Both the position numbers and the translations under genes were made by a program. Source: Prevotella sp. (GTDB lineage: Bacteria > Bacteroidota > Bacteroidia > Bacteroidales > Bacteroidaceae). From it: 43,990 nt of DNA. Of this stretch, positions 1-8,748 are shown one piece after another. Each line of letters begins with the position of its first letter. Position 1 is the first letter of the stretch. The notes beneath the pieces were generated by a model that saw only the letters and a program-made list of their open reading frames with translations, searched no databases and was not told where the DNA came from. The stretch spans positions 1-43,990 of the forward strand of contig JAGCPV010000130.1 of NCBI GenBank assembly GCA_017965475.1. Direction: 5' to 3'.

Positions 1-1338
1 AGCAATCACAAGGAGAGACTCCCACTCGTCATTTGGGGTATCACCCTGCTTCTTAGCCTCGGTCAGTGTGACAATCCAGTCAGAGAAGACATAGTCGCGA
101 CCACCAATGTTCTTCACCCAGTTACCATTGTTTTCAGTAGGTAGGGCGCTCTGAAGGATGTATCCCAGAATCATATCCAGATTATAAATACCATCCTCCT
201 GATTAGAGATATCTACATTATAGAGATCCTTAAACTGCTGCTTGCTCAGTTTGTAGTTATAGGCATCCTTGGTGACATTGCCAATGGTGCCATCGCTCTT
301 CGTATATTTGATATAGTCGGCAATAGCCTGGTTAGAGACATTATCTATTACATAGCGAACTTTCTCACCCTTGGTGTCTATAAGATCAAAGTCGGCAAAA
401 TCATTGGCTGCATATACAGTTCCCTGATAAAGAATCCAATGGGAATTGCCGTCGATGAAATCCTTGGCTTTGGCAGTGCCCTTCCAACTGCTATACAGAT
501 TATCAATGGTTCTGTTCTCATAATCCAGACCAACGAAAGAACGGTTCCAACCATCATCGAGGGTTGCACCAAATTTGCCAATAGCCTTCAGAGAATCCTC
601 GTGAGCGATAGCCCAAGCCTCGATAACCCGCCAGCCAGCCAGTGCGCAGCAGTCGGTATGATATTGGTTACCCGTGCTAGAACCGAAAGCAACGAACTCG
701 GTAGAAGAATTCTCCATCAGAGTGATCATATCAGGATGTGTGACACCTTCGACATGGGTTGTATTGCCTTTATGATCATTTGCGTTGGCACCGGTGTTCA
801 GTACTTCATAAGGAACACCTAAATTCCATGTACCATTGTTGTAGTCATTGACATGATCTAACCCTTCTCCCATATACAGCCAATCCATGTTGTCACTACC
901 AATAAGCGGAGTACCATTAGTCTGGGTATATTGTTCTGAAGAGATGGCTCCAGGAGTTGCACCACCCTTGTAAACCTGCTGAATGAAGAAATTGGTAAGA
1001 TGAGGATCCTCATATGTAAGACCTGGGTTAGCCTGGAAGTAGGCCATCACACGAATTTTCTGACCATCAGTCAGTGCATCGGGAACAATCCAATTACCTT
1101 TAGTTGGATCACCCCACTCATTGAGGTTCTTGTTTTCTGTACGAGTGCCTGCCTGGGCTGAGCCGAAGCCCCAATCTACAGCAGAATCAGGATGTCCGAA
1201 ACGGGTTACGAAAGCATCTTCGTAAACCTTGTTAATGTTTCCCTGTGCGCTACTGCCTCCCTCAATGTCATGGGAGCAGCTGGTGAATAAACCACCGAAT
1301 ACCACGGCGGCCATTCCTGTCATCAAATACTTTTTCAT
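1..1338 (-). CDS. Secreted lipoprotein of the LruC/DUF4842-like group, 3' end outside window
   Basis: The start is ATG at 1338-1336; the frame stays open for 446 codons to the window edge, so the C-terminus is missing. The N-terminus is a lipoprotein signal (MKKYLMTGMAAVVFGGLF then TSC), with the lipid-bearing Cys near residue 21. The mature part opens like its neighbour at 1615-3855 (KVYEDAFVTRFG..., then a WGFGSAQ stretch matching NWGFTG there), so the two are probably paralogues. A late segment (GGRDYVFSDWIVT) occupies the place where LruC proteins carry the DxDxND motif, but the full motif is not visible. Expected to sit in the outer membrane or on the surface; the role is unknown. It has its own promoter and is separated from the upstream paralogue by a terminator. 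Confidence 0.75.
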   Translation of the reverse strand, partial: MKKYLMTGMAAVVFGGLFTSCSHDIEGGSSAQGNINKVYEDAFVTRFGHPDSAVDWGFGSAQAGTRTENKNLNEWGDPTKGNWIVPDALTDGQKIRVMAYFQANPGLTYEDPHLTNFFIQQVYKGGATPGAISSEQYTQTNGTPLIGSDNMDWLYMGEGLDHVNDYNNGTWNLGVPYEVLNTGANANDHKGNTTHVEGVTHPDMITLMENSSTEFVAFGSSTGNQYHTDCCALAGWRVIEAWAIAHEDSLKAIGKFGATLDDGWNRSFVGLDYENRTIDNLYSSWKGTAKAKDFIDGNSHWILYQGTVYAANDFADFDLIDTKGEKVRYVIDNVSNQAIADYIKYTKSDGTIGNVTKDAYNYKLSKQQFKDLYNVDISNQEDGIYNLDMILGYILQSALPTENNGNWVKNIGGRDYVFSDWIVTLTEAKKQGDTPNDEWESLLVIA

Positions 1339-1395
1339 ACTGAATTCCATATTTTAATAGTTGTTGATAAAGATTCAAATGATCGAAAAGTGCTG

Positions 1396-1403
1396 CAAAG
1401 ATA
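1396..1403 (-). promoter_or_regulatory. Bacteroidota -7 promoter box (TATCTTTG)
   Basis: On the minus strand this reads TATCTTTG, fitting TAnnTTTG. A CTTG at 1425-1428 stands in for the -33 TTTG with a 21-nt spacer. It would start a transcript with a leader of about 50 nt for the lipoprotein gene beginning at 1338. Confidence 0.6.
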
Positions 1404-1545
1404 CATAAAATATAATAAGGTAGCCAAGGATTCTTAGTTAAATATTGTTAACAAACACAAGAACAACCGTAATTTGCTACAATTTGTATAGAAAATGATA
1501 ATTCTCGCAAAGTCGGCCGATCTTCGGGGGGATAAATCCTTGAAA

Positions 1546-1583
1546 AAAGAAGAGGGGCGCCAGCTCACGCGGACGCCCCCTGC
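1546..1583 (-). terminator. Rho-independent terminator of the 1615-3855 gene
   Basis: Minus-strand reading gives GGGGCG (1579-1574) and CGCCCC (1559-1554) as stem arms around a loop of about 14 nt, followed by TCTTCTTTTTTC. It lies 30 nt after the stop of the 1615-3855 gene and before the promoter of the next lipoprotein, so it separates the two transcripts. Confidence 0.75.
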
Positions 1584-1614
1584 TGCAATGAATGTATTTT
1601 AATTGTTACTTCTA

Positions 1615-3855
1615 TTAATTTGAAGGTGGGGTATATACAACTGCTCTCAGTGTGAAGTTCTTACCTGCAACAATTACTTGTTCCTGATCTTTTCCAAAGT
1701 GCTCATTGTCATTACCATACTCCAATGTAAATTGGACATATCCGTTGAAAGCTACAAAGTTGTTATAATCAGTGTTATAGCCAGCAGTACCAATGAAGTT
1801 CCTGTTACCCCATGAGCTTCTTACGGCGATAATAGCATTCTCTGCATTAGTACCATAGACGGTGACTTTACCACCTTGTCTTAAACTTGCCCAGTCACTG
1901 CGTACTCCTAAATATTGTACAAAGCCATCACCCATAGCCTGTGAACCTTCCCAAAGAAGAATTTCTCCTTCTTGCAACTCGATCTCTTCTGTAGTTTCTA
2001 CTGTCTGGGTGACTGTCGGGTTACCGATTTCTTCATAATAATATGTACCAAGATCGGCATCGGTATTCGTGAACTGGCCTCCATATGGATTTGTCATGGA
2101 TAATTTACCATCAAAGTTGTCACCATAGTAGAGGGCATTCGGATTCTTGTTCTCATGGGTAAAGAAATCCTTATTGGCATCCGTCTCTGCAGTAGCCCAA
2201 CTGCTGAAGTCGGGATATGCCTCAATGATGCTTCTGCGCTCACTGGGCCATAACGTTCCGATAGGCAGACAGATCTTATGGGGTACATTACCTGGATCAG
2301 CATGCAGGTCACCAACATCCTGTAGGTCGCTTCCGAACTCAGCTGTCTCTGGATTATCAGTTGTCTGCCATAACACAGAGATGGGGATATCGTTGAGCGT
2401 GATCTTATGCTCAGGATCATTCTCTAACAACGTGTTGATAATGGCAGTGATGTTGATCTCATTTCCGTTCTTATAGCTATAGGTCTTTGGGGTAGGATAT
2501 GCAGCCATGTTATCCCAACTGTTTGTGAGACCGGTGTGGCTGTCAATAGTGTTGAGCATAGTTGTCTGACCATAACTCCCCTCAAACATATCGTGGATGT
2601 TAGTAGTGTGGAACATCTTGGCGGGAATGGTGCCTCCGGCTGCCAACATGCAGAGCTCTGCCTTATATAAGGCGGGATCAAATTTCCAATCTACAGCCTT
2701 ACCGTCAACAGAGGTTTCCACATACTCTTCGTGTTTCCAGATCCTGGCATCGAAAACGATATCATTAAAGTCGATATCCTTTAAGCCGACTGCACCCAGA
2801 TCTTCACAGAACACGCGACCCTGTGACATAAGGGTCTTCTTAACCTTGCGCTGGACAGTCGTGGTCGTGACTTTCTGACCGTAGTTAATAATCAAGGGCT
2901 TGGTCTCTGTAGGCTTGATGGCCATCACGATATCGTTACAATCGAAGTCGGCCTGATTATTACTTGTGGGCCACCACCAGTCTTCCAGACCGACGGCGTA
3001 TGTGCCGTCAGACAAGGTTGCAATGGCACTATAGAAATGATTGTTCTCATTAGTACGTGACTTCGTAGAATACATCACGTTATCACCGTTGATGACATAG
3101 AAACCTATACGGTAGCCAATGGGGATGTTCAGCGTGATCTTCTTGGCCCTGACCTTAATATTTAAACCATTACCAAAGTTATGGCACATGACATGCTCGC
3201 AAGTCCATTGATAGAACTCCTTGCCATAAGCGCTTTTGCACTCATTACAATAGCCATTGCCATTGGGATTGGGATTAATAGACGGGTTCTGGTAACCGGA
3301 ATCGTCAGAAAAACCATATTGGAAGAACCCATTATTCTGGATATTATCTACAAACTGAATGTAATGGGGGTGGTAGCTACCTCCGTCAGTATTAGGATCC
3401 AAATTGGGATCATAATAATAGACACCAACTTGGTCTGCTGCACTGGTAACGGAATAGACAATGCTGAACTCAATGGGGCCCTTGGACTCCAATTCATAGT
3501 CGTTCAACTTGTTGGCTGCACTGATACCCTCTGGAAGTGCTCCCAGGATCTCTGCCATTTTGGTGTGATCGAAAGTGACATCCCATCCGTTACTGACAGT
3601 CTTGCTGCCATCATCAAAACGTGTTCTGGTATGGGCACGGGCGCGGGCATCTGCCTCGGTGTTGGAAAGACCTGTGAAGCCCCAATTCTGATTGGGATCG
3701 ACGTCTTTACCGCCAATCAACTCCTTAAAGGTCTGTTCATAGGCTTGTGTCTTTCGCTGGGCGAGGGGAACATAGTCCACATCGTGATCAGCACAACTGG
3801 CTGCAAAGCCTCCTGCATAAAGAGCCAGTAATCCTTTAAACAAATACTTTTTCAT
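1615..3855 (-). CDS. Large LruC-type secreted lipoprotein
   Basis: A 746-residue protein with a lipoprotein signal ending FAAS then C21. Two acidic motifs of the LruC/DUF4842 kind are visible: DFDCNDIVMA near residue 303 and DIDFNDIVFDA near residue 363. They resemble calcium-binding DxDxND loops and sit in beta-rich sequence. A later part (ICLPIGTLWPSERRSIIEAYP, near residue 540) matches the DUF4842 C-terminal pattern of the two neighbouring proteins (WPxE...YPxFSxW). The last 130 residues (LLWEGSQAMGDGFVQYLG onward) look like an extra beta-sandwich. The function of this family is not established; surface binding of a glycan or protein is inference. It is a single-gene transcript with its own promoter and terminator. 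Confidence 0.8.
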   Translation of the reverse strand: MKKYLFKGLLALYAGGFAASCADHDVDYVPLAQRKTQAYEQTFKELIGGKDVDPNQNWGFTGLSNTEADARARAHTRTRFDDGSKTVSNGWDVTFDHTKMAEILGALPEGISAANKLNDYELESKGPIEFSIVYSVTSAADQVGVYYYDPNLDPNTDGGSYHPHYIQFVDNIQNNGFFQYGFSDDSGYQNPSINPNPNGNGYCNECKSAYGKEFYQWTCEHVMCHNFGNGLNIKVRAKKITLNIPIGYRIGFYVINGDNVMYSTKSRTNENNHFYSAIATLSDGTYAVGLEDWWWPTSNNQADFDCNDIVMAIKPTETKPLIINYGQKVTTTTVQRKVKKTLMSQGRVFCEDLGAVGLKDIDFNDIVFDARIWKHEEYVETSVDGKAVDWKFDPALYKAELCMLAAGGTIPAKMFHTTNIHDMFEGSYGQTTMLNTIDSHTGLTNSWDNMAAYPTPKTYSYKNGNEINITAIINTLLENDPEHKITLNDIPISVLWQTTDNPETAEFGSDLQDVGDLHADPGNVPHKICLPIGTLWPSERRSIIEAYPDFSSWATAETDANKDFFTHENKNPNALYYGDNFDGKLSMTNPYGGQFTNTDADLGTYYYEEIGNPTVTQTVETTEEIELQEGEILLWEGSQAMGDGFVQYLGVRSDWASLRQGGKVTVYGTNAENAIIAVRSSWGNRNFIGTAGYNTDYNNFVAFNGYVQFTLEYGNDNEHFGKDQEQVIVAGKNFTLRAVVYTPPSN

Positions 3856-3911
3856 TGCAATAAATACTTAATAGAATGTTACGTAACTAATAAACTAAAT
3901 CGATTCGGCTG

Positions 3912-3919
3912 CAAATATA
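3912..3919 (-). promoter_or_regulatory. Bacteroidota -7 promoter box (TATATTTG)
   Basis: Reads TATATTTG on the minus strand, about 57 nt before the start of the 1615-3855 gene. The nearest TTTG (3946-3943) is 23 nt further upstream, slightly long for a -33 box. Confidence 0.5.
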
Positions 3920-4005
3920 GGCAAAAATCTCCGAACTTGTATCAAAAATGATGTTAAATTCTGCAAAACAGTCTATTTCATGATGCTGTTCTGCGATAAA
4001 TTTTG

Positions 4006-4013
4006 TAATTTTG
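4006..4013 (+). promoter_or_regulatory. Bacteroidota -7 promoter box (TAATTTTG)
   Basis: TAATTTTG fits TAnnTTTG and lies 26 nt before the ATG at 4040, with a purine-rich ribosome-binding stretch (AAGGAAGG, 4031-4038) between. No clear -33 TTTG is seen. Confidence 0.5.
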
Positions 4014-4039
4014 GCCCAAAATATCAACAAAAGGAAGGT

Positions 4040-5338
4040 ATGAAGCAACTTCAATGGGCAGCCCTTGCTGTCATCATGATCATGATAGGCATGAATATTT
4101 CATGTAGCCGTCACATGTTTGACGAGGATAAATACAATGAACTCGTTGACAGTGTCTCTCCTGTGGATACGGTGGATCCCAACCATAAGTGGACGCTCAC
4201 CGTGGAGAAGGTATTAAAGATCCAGACGCCTGATTCGGGTGATGTGCAGAAGGTGAAGATCCTGACGGCGAACCCCAGGGAGACTGGCGCAGCTGAGATC
4301 GTGGGCGAGGCCTGGGTCCCCGCCGGAGAGCAGTTCCAGATGCGGGTCTCCTACTCGAACCTGCTGACGACACTCTACGCGGCACTCGTGGATGACGAGG
4401 GACGGTATAGTATCGAACAGATTGACCCCGAGACACAGTCGGAGGTGACATTCTCCGACCTGATCGTCGATCATGAGAAGATCTCCTACGACCCGAGGCC
4501 ACAGCAGTTTACCTATTGTTTCGAGGCGGAGTATCCGCTTCCTGGTGATTATGATTATAATGATGTGGTACTGCGCGTGTCGCATAAGCGCACGGGTATG
4601 CGCGAGGTACAGTTCAACGTGCAGCTGTGTGCCGTTGGAACCACAGAGCAGGTGGCTGCTGCTATCCGTCTGGCAGGTTTTAACTACAGTGAGATCGAAA
4701 GTGTGAAGACGATAGATAGTCTGTCGTTCAACCGGACGAACGGCAAAGATCTCCCAGATCAGGTGAAGACGGTGGTTTCCAAGGATAAGACAGCTTTCTA
4801 CGACTCTTTCCTGTCGTCAGGCTTGAATGGTGAAGCCGTGCTTAATCTGTTTGGAGATGCCCACTGGGCTACTGGCGATCTCTTGGAAGAGAACTTCGGC
4901 ACCTTCGACCGCAAGATGTACAATGTGTCGAAGAAGATTGACAAGGACCATACACAGTTTGTAGCCCGCAGCATCACCTATGTCGTCAACTTCAAGTCAT
5001 CGACCACCCTGAACAACCTCTCGATGAATCAGGTGGATCCTTTCATCATGGAGATGTACAATGGTGGTATTTTTGAAGTGCATCAGTTTGCTTTCCAGCT
5101 GGCCCCAGTGCTTTACGACTATTCTCCTTCGAATATCAAGAATCTGCCGTGGGGGCTTTGTGTGCCGATGAGGGATTTCCGTTGGCCGTTAGAGGGCCAG
5201 AACATGGGCTTCCATATGAAGGATGTTCACACGTATGGCGCCTACCAGACCACCAGCCATTCGTTCGGTGAGTGGGCGGAGGATCAGAAAAAGTCTATTG
5301 ACTGGTATAAGTATCCGAAGGAAAGTTTAGTATTCTAA
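4040..5338 (+). CDS. LruC/DUF4842-type lipoprotein, plus-strand member of the cluster
   Basis: I place the start at ATG 4040: it follows AAGGAAGG by one base and begins a lipoprotein signal (hydrophobic IMIMIGMN, then ISC at residue 22). The frame extends 60 nt further upstream but that part has no signal features. The product has 432 residues. The LruC signature GDYDYNDVVLRVSH lies at about 167-180, and the C-terminus carries the DUF4842 pattern (WPLEGQNMGFHM ... FGEWAEDQKKSIDWY). Both match the product of 5335-7608, to which this gene converges; the two genes share stop-codon bases (plus TAA at 5336-5338, minus TAG at 5337-5335). Sequence around 4260-4560 is more GC-rich than the flanks. 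Family role unknown; probably cell-surface. Confidence 0.82.
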   Translation: MKQLQWAALAVIMIMIGMNISCSRHMFDEDKYNELVDSVSPVDTVDPNHKWTLTVEKVLKIQTPDSGDVQKVKILTANPRETGAAEIVGEAWVPAGEQFQMRVSYSNLLTTLYAALVDDEGRYSIEQIDPETQSEVTFSDLIVDHEKISYDPRPQQFTYCFEAEYPLPGDYDYNDVVLRVSHKRTGMREVQFNVQLCAVGTTEQVAAAIRLAGFNYSEIESVKTIDSLSFNRTNGKDLPDQVKTVVSKDKTAFYDSFLSSGLNGEAVLNLFGDAHWATGDLLEENFGTFDRKMYNVSKKIDKDHTQFVARSITYVVNFKSSTTLNNLSMNQVDPFIMEMYNGGIFEVHQFAFQLAPVLYDYSPSNIKNLPWGLCVPMRDFRWPLEGQNMGFHMKDVHTYGAYQTTSHSFGEWAEDQKKSIDWYKYPKESLVF

Positions 5339-7608
5339 TAGGAGACGATCTTACCCTTTGCGGCATTGCTGCTATCGTACCAGTCAATAGAGGTCTGCAC
5401 GTTAGATCCCCATTCACTGAACTGCGGGTATGCGATACCGATGTTGTTGGCTTCGATAGGCCAGAAACATTTACCTGCCCTGTTACCATTGATAACGAGG
5501 TAGAGCGGTGCAGTACCGAGTGTCGAGGGTTGTTTTTCCGATGTGATATCGCCATCCTCGTCTTCGATACTTAAGGAGAAGTCAAGTAATTCGGTACGGA
5601 AATTGCCATCGGTGAAGATAATTTCGCCGAGCTTACGGAACGTGCGGTTGACAGTTGAATTATTAACGGTGCTATTGACATCTATACCGATGGCGGCATG
5701 AACCTCCTCGCCAAAGACCTCGTCTTTGTATAGGATGGTGCTCTTCGTCTTGTTGCCGACACATACAATTTGTACGTTGGCGGTAAAGGTGCCGTCGCCA
5801 TTATCGATGGGGGTGTTGACGCGGATGACGACATCGTTGTAGTCGAAATCCTTGGAAGACTCATTCAGGGTCTCAAAGAGATAATAGACACTTCCGAAGT
5901 CCGGGATAGTACCAGTCTCCTCCTTGCTGAAAAGATAAGTGTTGTACGATGGGGCGATGCTGTAGGTGCAGGTCTGACGGCTGGCATCGATACCGTTGTT
6001 CAAGGCGTCGGTGCCGACGAAACAGTATTTGTCATCGACCAGGGTCCATTCATAATTATCCACGTCCAGTGCCCGCCCCTCCCGGCCGTTCATCCAGTAA
6101 TAGAGCATACGGAGGTTATGGTAACCGGAAAAGGTCTCCTGCAGTTTGCCGATGCCGACGCCATGCTTGTCGCCATCCCATGTGTTCAAGGCTCCCTTGT
6201 CGAAAATGGTGGGGAATTTGGTGGGTACAATCAGCTCTACATGGTCGAGCAGGTAGGTGCCTGCCACACCATCGGTAGTAGCGCAATAGTTACATTTATT
6301 AATATTCAGGACAGCGTTCGCCTTAAAGCCGTCGCCAACAGGTCCTTGGACACCGAAATTGTCGATGCTGAGGTTGCCGTAGCAGCGCAGATAGGCAGCA
6401 TTGCCCATGTAGAGCACCTTGTCACCGCTGATGTCGCCGTTCAGGTTCAGGTTCTTGCACTCAATATAGCTGCCGTCATCCATCTTCGAGGGGCGGCTGA
6501 GCGTCAGTTCACCAGTTACATTTATGTAACCGGCATTCTCAACAGAGAGGTTCTCGTCTGCCAACGATGAGACATAAACGGAACCGGCATTGGCGAGGAT
6601 GCTGGGTGTGCCAAGGCTGTCGGCGGTACAGGTGATCTTTGTGCCGACAGTCGTACCGCCAATGGTACCAGCGTTATAGAGCATACAGCAGTTGATGTTG
6701 AGGGTCTTGGTCGTGATGGTGCCGGCATTATAGCTGTAGATACCGTCAGTGGTGGCGAAATCGACGGTACCGTCACCAGTGATGTTTCCGCCAGGGAGCA
6801 CATAGATCAGACCAGCGTTCTCATCAGCCATTGGCGTGGTGGAGAGCTTATAGTTCTTGGGAACCACGATCGTACCGCCAGCGCCGACAATGAGCACATT
6901 GTTTCTCAGCACCTGTTGGTTGAAGGACAGTGTCCAAACAGCCGTCACATAGACGGACTTCTTCTGGTAGGTACCCAGACTGGGGATAAAGCCTGTGAAG
7001 TCGGAGTTGACCTGGAAGTGCACCTCATCCTCGTCGTTCAGATCTACAGGATCCGTCGGGCCATAGAGGGTGCCGGTGGTATAGGCGGACAAGTCGGGCA
7101 GACTGCGGGCGGGAACGCTCCATCTGTTGCCTGTAGAAGAGGAATAGAATAATGTTTCCTGAGGGCTCTTGCCTGAGAAGATGACGTCGGCGGTGCCATT
7201 TATGATGGAGAAGGGCTTGCAGGCTGCATGACCCTCGGCATCGTAGCAGGCCGCATAGAGCAGGGGGGAATTGGCAGGACGGGCGATGTTGATGATCTTC
7301 GAATCACCGGACTTCAGCCTGGCCATGCCAATATAGACGGCATTGGCATCGAGGATCAGAGGGGATTGGGAGATATAGACCGTGTATTCGGCTTCATTGC
7401 CATAATCAACACTAATGTTGACGATGGCGTTGCCCACCGTGTTCCAGTCCTGATGGCTGTCAATCTCCTTACTGCCCATCACCATGGCCTTGAAGTTATC
7501 GACAAACTTCTGCTCTGGCGTGGAACCGTAATCTCTCTTACAACTGATTGCAGCTAAGCATAGGGATATAGCCACTACGCATTTTATCCAATCACTCCTT
7601 TTCCTCAT
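5335..7608 (-). CDS. LruC/DUF4842 lipoprotein with central beta-repeat region
   Basis: A 757-residue product with a lipoprotein signal (VVAISLCLAAIS then C23). Residues of about 60-130 resemble a small beta-sandwich. Residues of about 240-440 are rich in short beta repeats with N/G turns (NAGTI, NAGSVYV, NAGYINV, NLNLNGDI), as in right-handed beta-helix adhesin-like proteins. The LruC motif DFDYNDVVIRVN is near 588 and the terminal part (WPIEANNIGIAYP ... TSIDWYDSS) matches the DUF4842 end of the 4040-5338 product. The start lies only 28 nt behind tRNA-Met on the same strand with no terminator between, so it may rely on the tRNA promoter. A surface-exposed binding protein is likely, ligand unknown. 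Confidence 0.8.
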   Translation of the reverse strand: MRKRSDWIKCVVAISLCLAAISCKRDYGSTPEQKFVDNFKAMVMGSKEIDSHQDWNTVGNAIVNISVDYGNEAEYTVYISQSPLILDANAVYIGMARLKSGDSKIINIARPANSPLLYAACYDAEGHAACKPFSIINGTADVIFSGKSPQETLFYSSSTGNRWSVPARSLPDLSAYTTGTLYGPTDPVDLNDEDEVHFQVNSDFTGFIPSLGTYQKKSVYVTAVWTLSFNQQVLRNNVLIVGAGGTIVVPKNYKLSTTPMADENAGLIYVLPGGNITGDGTVDFATTDGIYSYNAGTITTKTLNINCCMLYNAGTIGGTTVGTKITCTADSLGTPSILANAGSVYVSSLADENLSVENAGYINVTGELTLSRPSKMDDGSYIECKNLNLNGDISGDKVLYMGNAAYLRCYGNLSIDNFGVQGPVGDGFKANAVLNINKCNYCATTDGVAGTYLLDHVELIVPTKFPTIFDKGALNTWDGDKHGVGIGKLQETFSGYHNLRMLYYWMNGREGRALDVDNYEWTLVDDKYCFVGTDALNNGIDASRQTCTYSIAPSYNTYLFSKEETGTIPDFGSVYYLFETLNESSKDFDYNDVVIRVNTPIDNGDGTFTANVQIVCVGNKTKSTILYKDEVFGEEVHAAIGIDVNSTVNNSTVNRTFRKLGEIIFTDGNFRTELLDFSLSIEDEDGDITSEKQPSTLGTAPLYLVINGNRAGKCFWPIEANNIGIAYPQFSEWGSNVQTSIDWYDSSNAAKGKIVSY

Positions 7609-7636
7609 AAAATGGTATAGCCTTTAGAACGTTTTG

Positions 7637-7710
7637 TGGACCAGCCAGGGCTTGAACCTGGGACCTCCAGATTATGAGTCTGTTGCTCTAACCAACTGAG
7701 CTACAAGTCC
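7637..7710 (-). tRNA. tRNA with CAU anticodon, probably elongator tRNA-Met
   Basis: Minus-strand cloverleaf of 74 nt: acceptor GGACTTG/CTGGTCC, D arm GCTC...GAGC, anticodon loop CTCATAA with CAT at plus 7674-7676, T arm CCAGG TTCAAGC CCTGG, discriminator A. CCA is not encoded. CAU also fits tRNA-Ile2 (lysidine-modified); the overall form resembles elongator Met more. There is no terminator before the downstream lipoprotein gene. Confidence 0.9.
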
Positions 7711-7723
7711 GGGATTTGGGATG

Positions 7724-7731
7724 CAAAGTTA
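7724..7731 (-). promoter_or_regulatory. Promoter of tRNA-Met (TAACTTTG)
   Basis: Minus-strand TAACTTTG with a TTTG -33 box at 7755-7752 and a 20-nt spacer: a near-ideal Bacteroidota promoter 13 nt before the tRNA 5' end. It probably also drives the lipoprotein gene that starts at 7608. Confidence 0.75.
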
Positions 7732-7794
7732 CATGAAAAACCTTAAATATCCAAATTTTTTACGTGAATCTTTCGCTCTGCGCCTATTTTTTCG

Positions 7795-7802
7795 TAACTT
7801 TG
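7795..7802 (+). promoter_or_regulatory. Promoter of ribF (TAACTTTG), near-leaderless
   Basis: TAACTTTG lies 7 nt before the ATG at 7810, with TTTC at 7771-7774 as a -33 variant (20-nt spacer). Transcription would start within a few bases of the start codon, so the mRNA is likely leaderless or nearly so. Confidence 0.65.
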
Positions 7803-7809
7803 TCGCCCA

Positions 7810-8748
7810 ATGGAGACAATTTACCTCAATCAGGTCCGGAAAAGGCTGGCTGCCTGCGTGGCGACCGTCGGCATGTTCGACGGTGTGCACCGTGGTCATC
7901 AGCACGTGATCGGACGCGTGGTGGAACTGGCACATGAGATGGGACTGGCCGCTACGGTCATCACTTTCGACAAGGTGCCCCGTCAGGTGCTCGATCCGTC
8001 GTTCCGTCCGCAGCTGCTATCGACTTTGGAGGAGAAGGAAACCGTCATCAGGCAGTTGGGCGTGGATACCCTCGCCATCCTCCCCTTCACCCGTGAGACG
8101 GCAGGACTGTCAGCGCGGGCCTTTATGCAGCAGGTGCTCCGCGAACAGTTGCAGACAGAGGTGCTGGTCACAGGCTATGACAATCGTTTCGGTCATGACC
8201 GGACGGAGGGCTTCGAGGACTATGTACACTATGGCCGTGAACTGGGTATGCAGGTAGTCCGCGGGGATGTGCAGTTGATGGACGACGGAGAACGGCCCGT
8301 CAGCTCGTCGCTGATCCGGCAGTTGTTGGCTGAGGAGGGACGGGTGGATCTGATGCCCCATTACCTGACACGTCTCTATCAGCTACGGGGGACGGTGACG
8401 GCCGGTGAGCATATCGGTCATCGGCTCGGCTATCCCACCGCGAACCTGGAGCCCGACGAGGCCGACAAACTGATCCCTGCCCCGGGTGCCTATGCCGTGT
8501 GGGCCACCTTGGAAGGAGAACAGCAGCCCCGGGCAGCGATGATGAATATCGGTCACCGTCCAACCTTCCATGGTCATCGTCAGACGCTGGAAGTGAATAT
8601 TCTGGACTTTGAGGGTGATCTCTATGGTCAAACGATGAGCGTCTCGTTCGTCGAACGCCTCCGGGCTGAACGGCGTTTTGAGTCGCCAGCGGCCCTGGCG
8701 GCGCAGTTGGAAACAGACAAAGAACAAGTCAAAGCAATATTAAGATGA
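7810..8748 (+). CDS. ribF: Bifunctional riboflavin kinase / FAD synthetase
   Basis: Phosphorylates riboflavin to FMN and adenylates FMN to FAD in the cytoplasm. The 312-residue length is typical. The N-terminal nucleotidyltransferase domain shows GMFDGVHRGH at residues 21-30 (HxGH-type motif) and RPVSSSLIR near 160-170. The C-terminal flavokinase domain starts near 185 and has GHRLGYPTANL at about 203-213. The ATG at 7810 is chosen because the promoter box ends only 7 nt before it and no upstream start fits. The stop overlaps the start of the CPBP protease gene (ATGA), so the two are translationally coupled. Confidence 0.95.
   Translation: METIYLNQVRKRLAACVATVGMFDGVHRGHQHVIGRVVELAHEMGLAATVITFDKVPRQVLDPSFRPQLLSTLEEKETVIRQLGVDTLAILPFTRETAGLSARAFMQQVLREQLQTEVLVTGYDNRFGHDRTEGFEDYVHYGRELGMQVVRGDVQLMDDGERPVSSSLIRQLLAEEGRVDLMPHYLTRLYQLRGTVTAGEHIGHRLGYPTANLEPDEADKLIPAPGAYAVWATLEGEQQPRAAMMNIGHRPTFHGHRQTLEVNILDFEGDLYGQTMSVSFVERLRAERRFESPAALAAQLETDKEQVKAILR

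Noticed and set aside
439-822. 127-codon plus-strand frame at the left edge
   Set aside because: It is antisense to the partial lipoprotein gene, which has a signal peptide and a promoter.
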